A DNA stretch of 64,000 nucleotides from Rotaria sordida. Lineage: Eukaryota; Rotifera; Eurotatoria; Philodinida; Philodinidae. The position numbers and the translations under genes are program-made. The notes beneath the pieces are model-generated. The model saw only the letters and a program-made list of their open reading frames with translations, had not been told where the DNA came from and ran no database searches. Location: the NCBI GenBank assembly GCA_905250125.1, contig CAJNOL010000400.1, positions 62,001 to 126,000 of the forward strand, given 5' to 3'. Below are positions 23,461-36,622 of this stretch, piece by piece (the first letter of the stretch is position 1; each line of letters begins with the position of its first letter).

Positions 23461-25317
23461 TTATGCAAGCATGATCAGAATCAAGTGCATAAACGAATTT
23501 CTAATGATGGAATGCAGCCAAATCAGAAATGTTTTATTAAGTTCATTTTAGACTAGAAGTTATTACAATGTCTTCTTTCTATGAAAGCTCGTCACTTCTC
23601 CTTAAACTCGAAATTTCCACACTGTCAACGATGAAAGCATCAATCGTTTTTCTCAATTGTCTTGTTAACAGGAAGCATTATGGTTACCAAATGAATCTAT
23701 CCAAACAAATTGAATCATCGATTTCAAGCGTGGCCATATTGATTCAGTGATTCACATCAGAAATAATCACACATTCATTTGTCATATAAAACTACAACAC
23801 TGATTATGATTTCGTACCACTAGGCAATAATCACATGCATAATGATATAGAAGTCTGGCGAGAGATATAGATTGTTCATTAGAGTCGGATTTACCCAGTT
23901 TCATCAATCCTCTTCCTCCTTCTAAACTCTGATTATAAAAAAGAATAACTTTTTAAAAATAGCCCGGTTGTTCAAATGTATCGCTTCCTTTGTAATAAAT
24001 AATAATTCATCAAATAAATATATATATGAAAAATAGAAATGAATATAAAAAATATAAATCACACATTTCATAAACAACAAACAAAAATATACTATACGGC
24101 ATAATTGTTTTTTTAAATACATAGTATTTTAATGAGCAGAAATTAGTAAAAAGAAAAAATGAAGTTCAATACAAATAACATTCAAAAATCTAGCAGCATT
24201 CATATTACTGCTCGATAAAGTAATTAATTGTCCATGCAACAGCATAAACTTCAATTATTTCAATACGATATTCATGTTCAAGTGATTTATTCAATTTATT
24301 TCCTATTTAAAAATGCTTTTCAAAATCTCGCTGAAAGTTATGTGAAAAAAAGAAAAATACTTTTAGTAAATGTCTAGACATTCAGAAATGTTTGCTCCTT
24401 CTTCCCATACTTCTGTCTAAACTCATCCTGGTTTGACGCAACATACACCCCTTATTTATTATCTGCATGACCTTTATTGATCGTCCCTTTTTGATGGTCT
24501 CATGCTTCCTAGTTTGTATTTTCTTATCTGAATAATATTTGACATACTCCTCAATAGAGAGATCACAAACTCACAAGATTGTGGAAAAAATCAATGAAAA
24601 TTCAAAAACTAATTTTTTTGTAATTTCGTCGAGTTGTGACATGGTTTTGTTTTTGCTTAAACAGATCAAAAGGGATCGTTTTTTGTTATATTGTCGCTGT
24701 ATTAAGCGTGAAAAACTAGGTAGGAAAACGTATTTCGATTGCTTTTTTTTTCATCATGACGAACGGAACATCGAGAAGTATGGCTCAGAAAAATGTAAGA
24801 AACGTTGACAAATGAGGTTTTGTAGAGTAAAGTTCACTCTACAAAATTTGATATGTCACTTTTTTCGGGTCCACTTATGAAGGTTAATTCGTGGTCGAAA
24901 AAAATGGCAACTATCATAATAGACCAAACGTGATTACTCTTGAGTCACTCTAATTGAAAATATGGGGAAAAAAAATGAAAGTCGTGAGAAGAATACGATT
25001 TTCTGTTAGAAATTTGTTTCAAATTCAAACTACATAAAGCAGAAAACAAATCTACATAGTACGAACTTAGTGATTTGTAGAAGCCGATTTCTGCACCTTC
25101 AGAAATTACTTCTCATGTTGTGCACGAGCAATCCCTAGAAATGAATCGAAGAAGGGTGAAGCATTTGGAAAAAACGATTGTCAACTGTCTGAACGATACG
25201 AATCGGGAAAAGACACTGAAAAAGTGAAATTAGTCTGCAAGTTCTCTAACATGCCTATGAGATGACGTAGATGTTAGACAAAACTCAACTTTGTTGACTA
25301 CTATAGTATATATGCAT
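23461..25317. other. Intergenic, no gene supported
   Basis: AT-rich sequence with scattered short open frames (23568-23750, 23922-24122, 24539-24808), none with recognisable features. No repeats with clear borders. Confidence 0.4.
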
Positions 25318-25325
25318 AAAGTATC

Positions 25326-25533
25326 CAGGGGTGGCCCGAGTCAACCAACATTGGGGGGGTGTCGCGAAATTTTTTGGAGTAAAAGGTGGAATTTTTTAAT
25401 TTTGGGGGAGTGTAACATTATTTTTCATGACAAATGGAAGAAAATTTTTTGATTTTGCTGAGCAAAAAATAGAACTTTTCTAAGATTGGGGGGGTGTTCC
25501 ACCCCCGACACCCCCCCGGTCGGGCCACCCCTG
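25326..25533 (+). mobile_element. 208-bp hAT-like MITE with exact 8-bp TSD
   Basis: The terminal inverted repeat CAGGGGTGGCCCGA lies at both ends and is followed by G/C-runs. The element is flanked by identical 8-bp duplications AAAGTATC at 25318-25325 and 25534-25541. CAGGGG-type ends with 8-bp duplications are characteristic of the hAT superfamily. It is too short to encode transposase, hence non-autonomous. The interior repeats a GGGGG(A/T)GTG motif. Confidence 0.88.
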
Positions 25534-25541
25534 AAAGTATC

Positions 25542-26446
25542 TCTAAGTCTAGCTAGTTATCAGCGAGTTAAATCAAACGAGTGAAGGATGATTTAGATAT
25601 AAGCTAAAGTCTCATTAAAACGCTATCAGATTTATAACCATAATAGCATTTTAACTTGTCTATTGATTCTGGAATTCAGTATACGGATCATTCAATAAAA
25701 ATAATGACTAAAAATAGGCACAAAGGAGTCACTTTATAAATGGTCAAAATATTTTCTGCTGTGAAACCTAGAAGGACTTTCTATACGAAATCTCAAAGAT
25801 ATAGTTAAGATCAACGAAGCTTTATAAGTTTCGTGATGTACCTGTTTTTTTTCTTCAGTGTAAGTTGAGTCTTAATTATTGATCGTCTCGATCGGCAAAC
25901 GTCCGATAAAGATCCTATCAGGAATCGTTCTCTATCCATGCAGATAGATGCATTCGATTAGACCTTTTTGTCGAACTCTAGCCCTCAAACAATTGGAAGA
26001 ACACATCGTTCATGAATTTCTCTATTTCCATAAGAATATGGCGTCGTTTAACCAACATAGCTGCAAATAACTGACAAAGAATCAACTAGACAAACTTCTA
26101 GAGTAGAATTTTCTTTTGTTCAAAAATAGTATCAACAAAAAACAAACACGCTTTTACAATAAGGAATCTTTGATAGAATCAGAACTCATTTCTAGAAACC
26201 TTATTATCCTGTCAAGGTAAAATAAGAACTGTTGTTTAAAATTAATTCGATACAAGAAAATTTTCAATCATTTTAGTTTACAGAATAAATAGTTGCCTGC
26301 TCTTCCACAGTTCTACCTGTTTGAAAACATGTGTGTATTAGTAGATATTCAACATAGATCTATTCTATTTCTCACACAATGTTAATCATCCAGTTTATTC
26401 ATGTAAAACATTTTATAAGTGAAAATAAATTAGAGAGGTTGTCTTC
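25542..26446. other. Intergenic, 3' of nitrilase
   Basis: AT-rich. No coding region or structured repeat supported. Confidence 0.35.
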
Positions 26447-28026
26447 TTATTCTTTCTTGTGTTCGTTTGTACTGGAATCAACTTCTTCAGATGTGCTGGA
26501 AGATTTCCCATTCGAAGAAGAAGCTTTCTTCATTGGACATGCGATATTTTTCTCGTCGGGCCAGATTTGAGCCCGATTGACATTATTCTGCAGAACTTCA
26601 GGCCGACTATAATGTCCGGCTGAATCTATCCAAACTTTGACGATACCAAGTTGACTGAGGTCGATCTCGCCAATGACAAGTTTCTGCTCCAAACCTTTAT
26701 GAGGTCCAGCGAGGTACATATTAAAAGGATGAATGATACTACTCAATCCTCCTCCGACTTTAACCAGTTCTTGTTTGCCTAATTTGGCTTCCATCCAGTC
26801 AAGACAGTACTGATCGATTGTGTTAGATGCGCAGATCACCCAACATTGACCAGTCAGTGCGTGATTCTTCATCATGGCATCGATCTAAATACAAACTACA
26901 TAGATCGTATGAATTCGAAAACATCCATCTTAATATACCCATTTGAGGAAAAAATAAAATGACAGATGTCTAACTAAAAATGAATAAATGTGAATTGCTT
27001 GAGAGTCAAAAGACGATTGGAGTTTGCAATTTCATCTCACAGTTATAACCTCACATTGTTTTTTTTTGACCAAAGCTCGATGAGAATTCTCTTTTCTTGA
27101 ACTTCATATTAAAGGACAAAGAGGGTGTTATTGTTCCAGCGATATCTTGTCTGAATTTCTCGAATTATTATCCTTGATTGTTTTTCTTTCTCAAACTGTC
27201 TCACAAATATTCGTGCTTTTACTCTTTTCGCATTTGAACAAAAGGAAAAATTCTTGTCAAGTACCATGGATAACATTCAAAAATTCATTATGAAAAAAAG
27301 AATAATTTCCAATTTTTGATTGTCATCGTTCAAAAATTTTTCAAATAAACTCGCAAGTTCACTTGTTTTGTAGAGTATTTTCTTGAGATACTCTCACTAG
27401 AGACATTATGACACTACCTGAATATCGGCTACAGCTTCAAATCCAGCCATAGTGCTCAAAGCAGGCCATGCACCTGCATGAATCTGTTCACCCTGTTGAA
27501 TGAGTGCCTGTCGTGCACCGTTCATTGTGTTTTCCCAGCATGCTAATCCGCCAAGAATTCCACATTTCGATGGATAGCACCGCAATGTATAACCACCTCC
27601 ATTAGCCCAAATGATTCTTTCAACATAGGTCGGTTGAAGTTTTCGATGAACTCCAAGTAGTGTTCCGTCAGATTCAATGAAGATTTGAGAATTAAAACAC
27701 GTATGAGTACCTGACATTCGCTCAGAAACGCCCAGTATAATGCACACACCATAATCGCGACAAGCCGCTTGAATTTTACTGATTTCTGGTCCATCAATTT
27801 CAACAGATTGTTCGATGTATTCAGCAAGTACAGGTGGTTGTATCAAGGTTGGATAACATTCAATGAAATATGGATAACCGGGAATAAATGTTTCCGGGTA
27901 GACGAGGAGTTCAACCGATGCTTTCTTTGCATCTTTTATGTATTCAATTACTCTTTCAGTCGTTGCAACTTTGTTCATAAATACTGGCGCTGCATGAACA
28001 GCTGCTGCTTTGAAAACAGAAGACAT
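26447..28026 (-). CDS. Nitrilase (C-N hydrolase superfamily), 2 exons
   Basis: Exons 27418-28026 and 26447-26884 (complement) join in phase 0 across a 533-nt intron, giving 348 aa, the usual length for bacterial/fungal nitrilases. The catalytic triad is complete: Glu45 in YPETFIPGYPYF, Lys129 in HRKLQPTYVER, and Cys163 in GGLACWENTMNG. The Cys-Trp-Glu context and the long N-terminal half fit true nitrilases (nitrile to carboxylate plus ammonia) rather than the omega-amidase NIT branch of animals. Branch assignment is by motif only. The C-terminal ~25 residues are a Ser/Lys/Glu-rich tail. There is no signal peptide, so it is probably cytosolic. Foreign origin followed by intron gain is a reasonable inference. 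Confidence 0.88.
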
Positions 28027-31000
28027 TGGTATGAGGACGTTTTTTTTCTATGTTTGTTGATTATGTATGTGCACATGTTATGGCTCGTTCTCCTCTTCGC
28101 TCATATTCACATGGTTTAAGTGCAATAATTTAATAATGGACTAGATATATTAGCTTGTACGAACACCTGATTTTTGAATCATCTTGATCTTTATGTTGAT
28201 TTTTTTGTGTTCTATTGGTTGTCATTTGCCTCTATTGCCTAATGACGCTACTCGTGTGCCAATAAATACGAGACACTCACATAGAGAATAAACGTGCCTC
28301 TATACTATCGATATATTCTTTGTAAACAATATGAATATTCGTCTTGCTCTCGATTATTCTCTTCTTCTATTCTCTAACGTTTTTTTTTCTTATTTTCCGT
28401 TCTATCGATGTACCTTCCTTCGTCTCTCCTGTATAATATTTTATTCACAGTTCTAGGCATAACTTCCTACTCCCTGGAGGGATAGTATGTCTCATGAACT
28501 TGGATTGATATTTTGGGTGCATGTCGATCATGATGAATCCTGATCGCAAGCATCAACCTGACATCCACCGGTTGAGATACACTAAAATTATGAGATAAAT
28601 GATATCTGCATTTGTGATCATAATATCTCCGCTATTTTGGCATCTTTATTTTTGTTCGATCGATCATTCGAAAGCCTAATGTTGTAGCTATCTCCAGTCC
28701 AAGAAATAATAAGAATTTACTTTGAAATAATTAAGATATAGTCTTCGTACTGAAAACCTTTATCTGTACTGAAAGTTTGAGAACTATAGCTTCAAATGAA
28801 GTCGTGATAGAGCTATGACATGAGTTAATCATGGTACAGCTTGCCTATTTTTATTCCGATCGAAGCGAACGGCTCGCTTTTACCAGAGTCAGTATGAGTA
28901 ACGCGAATTTCTTCAGAACAAATATGTCCGAAAGTCTATATCTTCTGACGACAATGACCAACCTTGTCTTGTCAAATGAAGAAAAATAAGAAATAACTAA
29001 TGTTAGTATCAATGTCGATGATCATTCGATTGATTCATGGTTTGAAATAAATTTCAGTATAGAAGAATTTTTCGATGGCATGCTCGACAAAATCGTTCTG
29101 AATTTCTTGATAATGATACTATTGAAAAAAAAACATACGATCAATTCTTGTACGTGACAGTCACTTTATGAATTCAAGACGTTTTTTTATGTATTTGAAT
29201 ACAAACAATACTTCAAATATTTATTTGTCTTGTTAAAACCGACATTGTTTTCTACTTTCATTTGTAATAATCCATTGAGATATGCATCTAATTTTCTGAA
29301 ACTCATCAGAATATCATAGGATCATGTTTTATGATTTTCAGTTGAAATAAATCAGAGAAGAATTTTATGTGATTGTGCCTGTTTTGAAGCGAAATTCGGT
29401 CAAATGCGGTCTCATGTGTGCATTATTGTTTTGCTTGAAAATAAAGTTCTTTTCTTACAGAAAATCTACAATATTTATATAGATACTCAGGATTTGGAGC
29501 ACCACTAATTAAGCTTATGGTTAAATACGCTTAATTTTATCAGTCCATCCTTACAATTGGATTAGTTGTTGGATCAAATCTAAATAAAAAAAAATAGTGT
29601 CTGCTGAATTTTACGTGCTGAATGCTATCTATTTTAACTGTAAAGGCTATGTATTTATCGAAAGAAATCCGATAAATCTTCTCTATGATAAAGAATAAAC
29701 TTTCACTTTATGTATACGTTTTCCATTAATCTTGGTCGGAGAGAGAAAAGGCTGATTTTTTTATTTTTATTTTTTTCAACTCAAAATCAAAAAAGTAAAG
29801 AAAATCTTATTTTAGCTGTTTCCTCATCCTACTTTTCGTAAATTACACCGGGTAAAAACAGCTTAACAAAACCGTTGATTAACCGCGGTTAACTGTCGGT
29901 TTTCAAAAAAAAAAGACGACATAGGTCCGGTGGTGGCTTATGGGAAATGACTAATATACGAAATTCAATTATAAGGCTTAAAATTGAGAAAATATATTCT
30001 TAGACTACTATATGAAAATCTAATATTTTGAGTATGTACCTAACTCGAGTCGGAAGACTCACTGATAAAAGATATGATTGTTCGTGGATGTTCACGTCTT
30101 TTATAAATACTCTGATTTTTTTGTGCTTCTATTTTTCTGATCTCCTACATCAGATCATTTACATAGTTTCAAAGCCTAAAACTAATCATCTTACACGACA
30201 AAACTGATTTTCATACCTGTTAAGAATTGTATCGAATTTTGAGTTTTTGTGTTTTTCAAACTAATGTCATGCACACTTATACAATAGTGATATATTTGGA
30301 AGCTTATTCGAAAACATAGTGACATGGCAATTTTTGTGGGTTTACTCCAACGTATTATCGGTATCAATTCTTTTCGCTGAAAAAAGCGCTGCCGATATCG
30401 ACGACGCACAATGTCAATATGATTGTTTTTCTTTCTCATGTATGTTGGATACAATGAAACAGCGAAATAAGATTCTTGGATATTTCGATATTCTTTTCAT
30501 AGTAACAAATATGGTTCCGTTAGGGAGACTCGAGTTGGCATATTCCGTTTTTTTCTGCGTTATTATTTTTTGTAGAAACTTCCAACATTTCATTAAATAG
30601 TCAGGTATATAAGTACTTGTTACATATCTGAATAATAATAAGCACAAGACCTGAAGTACTTTTTCTTTTTTTTGGTTCCTAACAGGTAAGAGAATATGGT
30701 TATCGACTAGACAAAGAGGAATATTCTTTATTTTTATGACGATTGTGTACATCACAAATTAGCTAAAGACAATGTCATGATGAGTTAAATGTCGATTCTA
30801 AAATTAACAAAACTCTACGATGATGATGTTTTGCATGTTTTATACGCACTAATCAATCACTTAATGAAAAATAAATCAATAGAATTTAATCGAGTTAACA
30901 CAAATGAGGGCACATCAATTAGACTATTAAAATGATAATTTGTGACATTAGTCCTAGATTAGATATAATTTCCGAAGTTCGAATGACATTTTCTTGAACT

Positions 31001-31859
31001 CGATAAACAGCTTCCATCAAGTTAGACTTTCACCAAATCCGAATTGTTTGAGGATGTTTGAATTTGAGTGTAGTGCATGCCTACAACAAATAAAATAATA
31101 ACAAACGAGTGGTGCACATACAAATGACTGTTTTTATTTTCAATGTTTTTAGATGCTAACAGATAGTTTTAAAAATCTCCTTTGGATTCATTTGATACAA
31201 AAAAAAAACTTCTAACTACTGACTTTGTTTTCGAGATGGAAATTTCTTGTTCGAGTTCAGCTGAAACAATAAAAATCTACTTGATCATTCATAATTGAAA
31301 AAATCCATGATTCATTTTTATCAGCAATTTTGTTAAAATTTCTATTATACCTTGATTATTTCCTTCTTTTTCCAAATAAGTGAAGTAAAAATGTTAGAAA
31401 TATCATAGACACATGAAGCATTGAAATCCTTATCTATTGATGTAAAATATTTTACTTTTCCCATAGAACTTAATCAGCATGAACTTAGATAGAACATAAA
31501 TGTTATCAGAAAAATCCACATGACACAATTGAATAACTGTTCATGATTTGAATAAGCTCAATATCAGACTTTAAAGTCGTCTGTAAATGCTGCAAAAACT
31601 AAAAATAAATGTGTTCATTTTCGTTTTGTCTATGCGTCCATTGTATGATCGATGAAACTTGAAATCTTGTGATAAAATCATCAGATAGCTATGTCTTTTC
31701 AATATACACGGAAAGGTGAATCGAGTTTCTCAGTTTCATTTTTTTGTGTTTTTTTTTTGTGTTCGGACTAATGCATTTGATTTTTCGATTCAAACACTAT
31801 TTCAGAGTTGTTTTTTTTTAGGAATCTCTTCTTAAAATAAACAAACACAATCGTATACA
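28027..31859. other. Gene-poor stretch, nothing firmly supported
   Basis: Long AT-rich stretch upstream of the nitrilase. Open frames on both strands at 30191-30755 overlap one another and lack family features. A CAG-ended exon-like stretch near 29057 is not convincing in any frame. Confidence 0.35.
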
Positions 31860-32082
31860 ATGCCAGTAAGTAGTACTGGACTGTTTAGCAATACTTCTTG
31901 TTTTTTTTAACTAATTCGATTTTATTCAATTAATAGAATCCTGATGATAATGATGACACTCCTATAAGTGTTGAAGCCCAAGACAATACTACTCGTCGTT
32001 GTTCTCGTCTTAAGTAAGCCATAAATATCAATTGTTAAGTTTACTTAATACATACTGTTGAGTATTTCAAAGGAAGCAATAG
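31860..32082 (+). CDS. Possible mini-gene encoding a ~30-aa acidic/basic peptide
   Basis: A T-run ending in TTTTTTTTTAG (about 31820) precedes ATG 31860. The first exon is only ATGCCA, followed by a textbook donor GTAAGT and a 71-nt intron ending in TTAATAG. The second exon (31937-32013) encodes NPDDNDDTPISVEAQDNTTR plus RCSRL and ends at another GTAAGC donor. A third short exon (32073-32082) then gives a stop. If the second donor is not used, translation stops at 32017 instead (28 aa). AATAAA lies near 32258. No family is recognised. Confidence 0.35.
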
Positions 32083-34496
32083 ATAACGAGAGCGGCTAAT
32101 TATTGTAAAACATTGAAGAATCTATCGAATAAATCTCGACATTGGATCATGATTTTAAAGACTTGAAGAAATGAATTATACTTGTTTGGTATTTTAATCA
32201 TAGATTAATCACTGATTTTGTTGTGCATAGTCAATTATTACATTAAATTATTCTAAATAAAAGTTTGTTTGTAAAAATTATAAATGAACTCATCTTAGTG
32301 TCTATCATTAGCGGCCACATGTCATTGTATAAGACTCATAGGATGTTTGTTCAATATTTGCATCATATGAATAATTGAGATTCTCTTCAATATGAATATC
32401 TCAATAAAGAGACCATGAGTACAATAAAAAAACACAAACAGGAATTAATCGTATTTCATATTACCGATTCGTAGATTACTAAAATTAGTTTTAAATGTAG
32501 AACACATTTTTTCACAATGGAAGGCGTGATTGTAGATGTCGATAAAAAGAAGACACAAGCATTCACACTATTTGTTGTATGACCTATATTGTGTTATAAT
32601 GATATCCGTGGGATGCGTTCCACAGCAGATCGTTCTTAATTTTCAATTGAATGCTTCATTCTTATCCATAAGTCAGGAAATCTATGTCTGGCAAAACGAG
32701 ATAGATATTTGGATGTGGATTATGAGTGAATCGTATTCTATTGTACAATTGGGATGAACAGCATCGAAAAAACGAAATTGTTCACATGAAAAACCTAGCT
32801 GAATATTTTGACATAGCACCACTAGAAAAAACTTATTTTCACTATACTTTGCTCAAAAATAAGATCATTATTGCAATATCAAAAATTCATATAAATATAT
32901 TCATGGTGTACGATCAAAATTTTCTTATAATAGAATAAATCGTGCATCAATTAATGCAACTCGATTAGAGATCTATCGAGTGATTTATTTTCGAACGTCG
33001 AAATAAATATAATCAAAGAAAAATGTTATGTCCAATATATTAGCGAAAAATTGATTATTTAGAAAGCAGAATACATTTTGTTTGTTGTTCTTTTTTGTCT
33101 ATCCAGAAATATTTCGTTTTGGAACATGTACCATTAGATCGACCTATATGGGACATTTTGCATATGATTTGCCATTCAAAATATATTCAAGTCTCTAAAT
33201 TCAAAATATGACGGGACAAAGTGAGTATATATGTGACTTTTCAAAACTTGTCCACCCGTACGTATTCAAGATCTTGATGCAATCAGAAATTTATGTTCAG
33301 AAAATATTGTTCCTACCGATCATCTTCATGGTAAAACCGTTCCAAGTTGACCGACATATTGCTGTCAAAAGAAAATCGTATTTTGAGATGACGGAACACA
33401 AAAAAAAAGACAAGGTGTCTGTCAAGTCGATATTTTGTGTATATTTATTAAAAACAGTTTTATTTTAAAGAAAACTAAAGTCAGATTCTGATTATCTGTA
33501 CTTTTTTCTATCTAACTACTATGAAGAAAATTCGAATATATACTTTTCTTAATTGAAAAAATCTTTGTCTTCGTCGAGAGATATCACAATTTTTTGCACT
33601 TCCAACAAGCATAACCCGAGATCGGAATGGCATAGATTGCTGAGAATTTCAGAAGTGTGCGAAATCACTGAGAGGAGTGTTCTATGAAAGTTTCAAGTTA
33701 CGCGAAGCTTCTGGACAAGAGATATTTGAGATTTAATACCGATGATGCAGTTATACAAATGCAATATGATTCATCCGTATATATTGAATCCAATACACGA
33801 ATAAAAATTAAATTGTACTAAATATAAATATTTCCAGTAGAACAAAAACTCTGCAAACAATTAGTACTATATTTCATTTTTTAAAACAAAAACAGTTAAT
33901 GAAATTAAATTCTGAAATGTTTCAAACTTTTTAACATTGATGAAAGTCTATGACTTCAAGTAAAATATATCGATTTTGATTATAAGTTTTTCGTAATATA
34001 TGGAAAATCTGAAGTTTATCCTAAATTGTTTGAAGATATCTGAATCTAAACATTTCAATTTCGAAAAACAAAATTTTTTTTATGACTAAAAAGTTATTTT
34101 CGTGTGAAATTCAAAGACAATATTCGATCAATATTTTTCATCAATCATCATAAGTTTTAATAGTCATTTATGAATTATGATTATGACAAAGGGTGTGAAG
34201 TGTAAGTGTGGGTTTGGTTGGAGAGAGGGGTCGCATCTACACCTACACCTTCAATCCATTCCAAGGAACAATAACTGCACGAGCTTTCCATTTCAAACTA
34301 TCTAAGTGATCGATCGATGAATAGGTATGTTGCAGATAAATACATGTTCCTTACCAATAAGACCAATGTCATAAATGGATTTATATACGTATCATCGATT
34401 TATTTATTCAAAAATGAACTATATGCTATCCATGCTGATCAACTTGAGAAAAAAAAATTCCTTTATTAATATTTGATAAAAGTCATATATGATCGA
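32083..34496. other. Intergenic, 3' of the DHCR24-like gene
   Basis: AT-rich; short frames (32536-32757, 32726-32938, 33208-33468) show no family features. A GTGTAAGTGTGGGTTTGG patch lies near 34200. Confidence 0.35.
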
Positions 34497-36095
34497 CTAA
34501 TAACTGATCAATTTGTCATATAAATCTCCCCAAGCATAATCCGGATCCCATTTTCTCTTCATTGCCTTATACCACTCAACATCATAGATACTAAACCATT
34601 GATCTCTTGAATAGTAAGAGTGTGCATACAGCATTTTTCGTCCACCTAATCTCATGGCTTCTTCTTCTAATGCTTTTGTCGCATGTCGAACACTACACGA
34701 TCCTATTTGCCAATTAGATTGATGAGTCCACAGACCAAAATCGATGAATGATTGATCATCATTTCTATCATTTTTCCAAAAATGTGGACTCAATTTTTGT
34801 GATGTAAGTGTTGAACGAATCGGACAAAGCCAAATCGGTTCAAGAATACCGCCATCTTCCATAAAGAACGTTCCCGACTGTAAAAAAGTCAGAAATTCTT
34901 TAGCTTTCGATTTTGGAATGTAAATATCTTGAAAAAATAAAGTTTCAGCAATTGTTGACATTGGCGAAGCATGAAGACGTTTGTAGAGTGAAAATGTAGT
35001 AATAATAGGTGCAAGTAATGTTCTACTCAATATGTTATAACCTCCAAAAGGAAACAAATTTAATAAATTACGAATATAACGTGGATAACATTGAACTTTG
35101 TCTTGCAATGGATTTATTATATAACGACCCATCCAAAATGCACCACGATCATATCGAAATAAGTAATCTTTGAGCGGTACATATTCAGTGATCATTGTAA
35201 GATTACTTTTACTGTGAACTGCTTTAATATGTTGATAATACCATGGATTCCATGCTTTTGAAAATGTTTGTATTTTGGCTGTTTTTGGCAATTTTAACTT
35301 ATCAATTCGTTCTCCTGTAATAATCACTGTATAATCTGAGAAAACAATCGCATCAACATAATCATGTTGAAGAAGTGATGTTAAATTTTCCATAGGTTGA
35401 TTTGTTCGAAAATAATTACATCGTACGAAACAATCTGATTTCACCTCCAGAACATTCAATGTTGCTCGAATCAATAATCCAAATGTTCCACATGCACCTA
35501 ATGCTCTATAGAATAGGTCAGAATTTTTCGTCGGACTACAAATTATGATTTGACCATTACTTAAGATATATGTTGCTTCTATTAATAGATCACCAAACTG
35601 TCCATAACGAAAACTCGAACTTTCAAGTCCTGCTCCAGCCAATATACCGCCAACTGTTAACCATTTAAATTCGGGAACAACAGCCGGAACTAAATTATAT
35701 GGAAGTAGTGCATCGACTAGTTCCTCCATTGTCACACTGGGTTCACATGTAACAGTTTTCGACAATGTATCGATGGCGATTATTCGATTGGCTGGTCCTA
35801 GATTAATAAAATGTGAAGCTCTAGTTTTTGTCATAACGTCTTCTTTTATTAACGATAACGATGGATGACGTAGTGAATACGATGGTGAATTTCGTTCATT
35901 TCGAAGAATTTGAATCCGACTACCCTTTTGACGGTTTCCAATCGATTGAGTGAGATATTCAATATTGATGAAGTTTTCTTTATGACGTCGTCGTTTGACG
36001 TTTCCTAATAAATATTCATATAGCCATGAAATATATGTCCAGATAAACCATGTAATGTTTAAGTACCATTCGTGTATTGGAGATCCTTTCCACAT
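34497..36095 (-). CDS. DHCR24: DHCR24-like FAD-dependent sterol delta-24 reductase
   Basis: Uninterrupted 532-aa ORF (human DHCR24 516 aa). Residues 8-31 form an N-terminal hydrophobic, Trp-rich anchor. An FAD-binding PCMH domain (about 80-250) follows, with the hallmark block VPEFKWLTVGGILAGAGLES (140-159), then SSSFRYGQFGDL, SDLFYRALGACGTFG and the C-terminal DHCR24-type region. The enzyme reduces the C24 double bond of sterol side chains in the ER using FAD and NADPH. The exact substrate here is unknown; plant DWF1 and fungal relatives share the same blocks. It is intronless in a window where most genes have introns. ATG 36095 is the first in-frame start and follows CATACAGGTACATTA. Confidence 0.85.
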   Translation of the reverse strand: MWKGSPIHEWYLNITWFIWTYISWLYEYLLGNVKRRRHKENFINIEYLTQSIGNRQKGSRIQILRNERNSPSYSLRHPSLSLIKEDVMTKTRASHFINLGPANRIIAIDTLSKTVTCEPSVTMEELVDALLPYNLVPAVVPEFKWLTVGGILAGAGLESSSFRYGQFGDLLIEATYILSNGQIIICSPTKNSDLFYRALGACGTFGLLIRATLNVLEVKSDCFVRCNYFRTNQPMENLTSLLQHDYVDAIVFSDYTVIITGERIDKLKLPKTAKIQTFSKAWNPWYYQHIKAVHSKSNLTMITEYVPLKDYLFRYDRGAFWMGRYIINPLQDKVQCYPRYIRNLLNLFPFGGYNILSRTLLAPIITTFSLYKRLHASPMSTIAETLFFQDIYIPKSKAKEFLTFLQSGTFFMEDGGILEPIWLCPIRSTLTSQKLSPHFWKNDRNDDQSFIDFGLWTHQSNWQIGSCSVRHATKALEEEAMRLGGRKMLYAHSYYSRDQWFSIYDVEWYKAMKRKWDPDYAWGDLYDKLISY

Positions 36096-36170
36096 TAATG
36101 TACCTGTATGTATAGTTAAGCATTCAATCTATAATTTCTCATAAATACGTTTTAACAGAGAGTTGGACAC

Positions 36171-36622
36171 CAGAGATGTCCATCGCGGCTGAAAATCTGC
36201 CGCTGCCGCGCCGCGACGGTTTATAAAAAAAGTCGTCGCGGCGCTGCCGCGATGGTTTTCAAAAAAGTGTTTCGAATTTCACTACAGCAACTATATGGGA
36301 CCAGAAATATTGGTACTAGTTCCTCAGATTCATTCAGTCTCAGAGTGTTTCCTTTGTAAACAATGAAATTCTATCAAATTCATGCAGTTTTCCAATGTCC
36401 TCGAAAAAAATTCTGTCGCTGTCGCCCCACTGCCGCGATGAATTTTTAAAAACTTTGCCGCTGCCGCGTCACTGCCGCGATGAGTTTTTGAGAAACCTGC
36501 CGCTGCCGCGTCACTGCCGCGATGAATTTTTGAGAAACCTGCCGCTGCCGCGCCGCCAACCGCGGCCGCGGCCGCGGCGCGGCAGCGGCAGCGGCGCGGC
36601 GGCGGCGCGATGGACATCTCTG
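36171..36622 (+). mobile_element. 452-bp GC-rich hAT-like MITE with exact 8-bp TSD
   Basis: The 17-bp terminal inverted repeat CAGAGATGTCCATCGCG is present at both ends. It is flanked by identical TTGGACAC duplications at 36163-36170 and 36623-36630. The interior is strikingly GC-rich compared with the surroundings and consists of about 45-bp tandem units (CTGCCGCGATGAATTTTTGA plus AACCTGCCGCTGCCGCGTCA). It lies about 75 bp upstream of the DHCR24-like start, so it may sit in that gene's promoter. The Ala/Arg/Pro-rich ORFs in it are composition artefacts. Confidence 0.9.
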
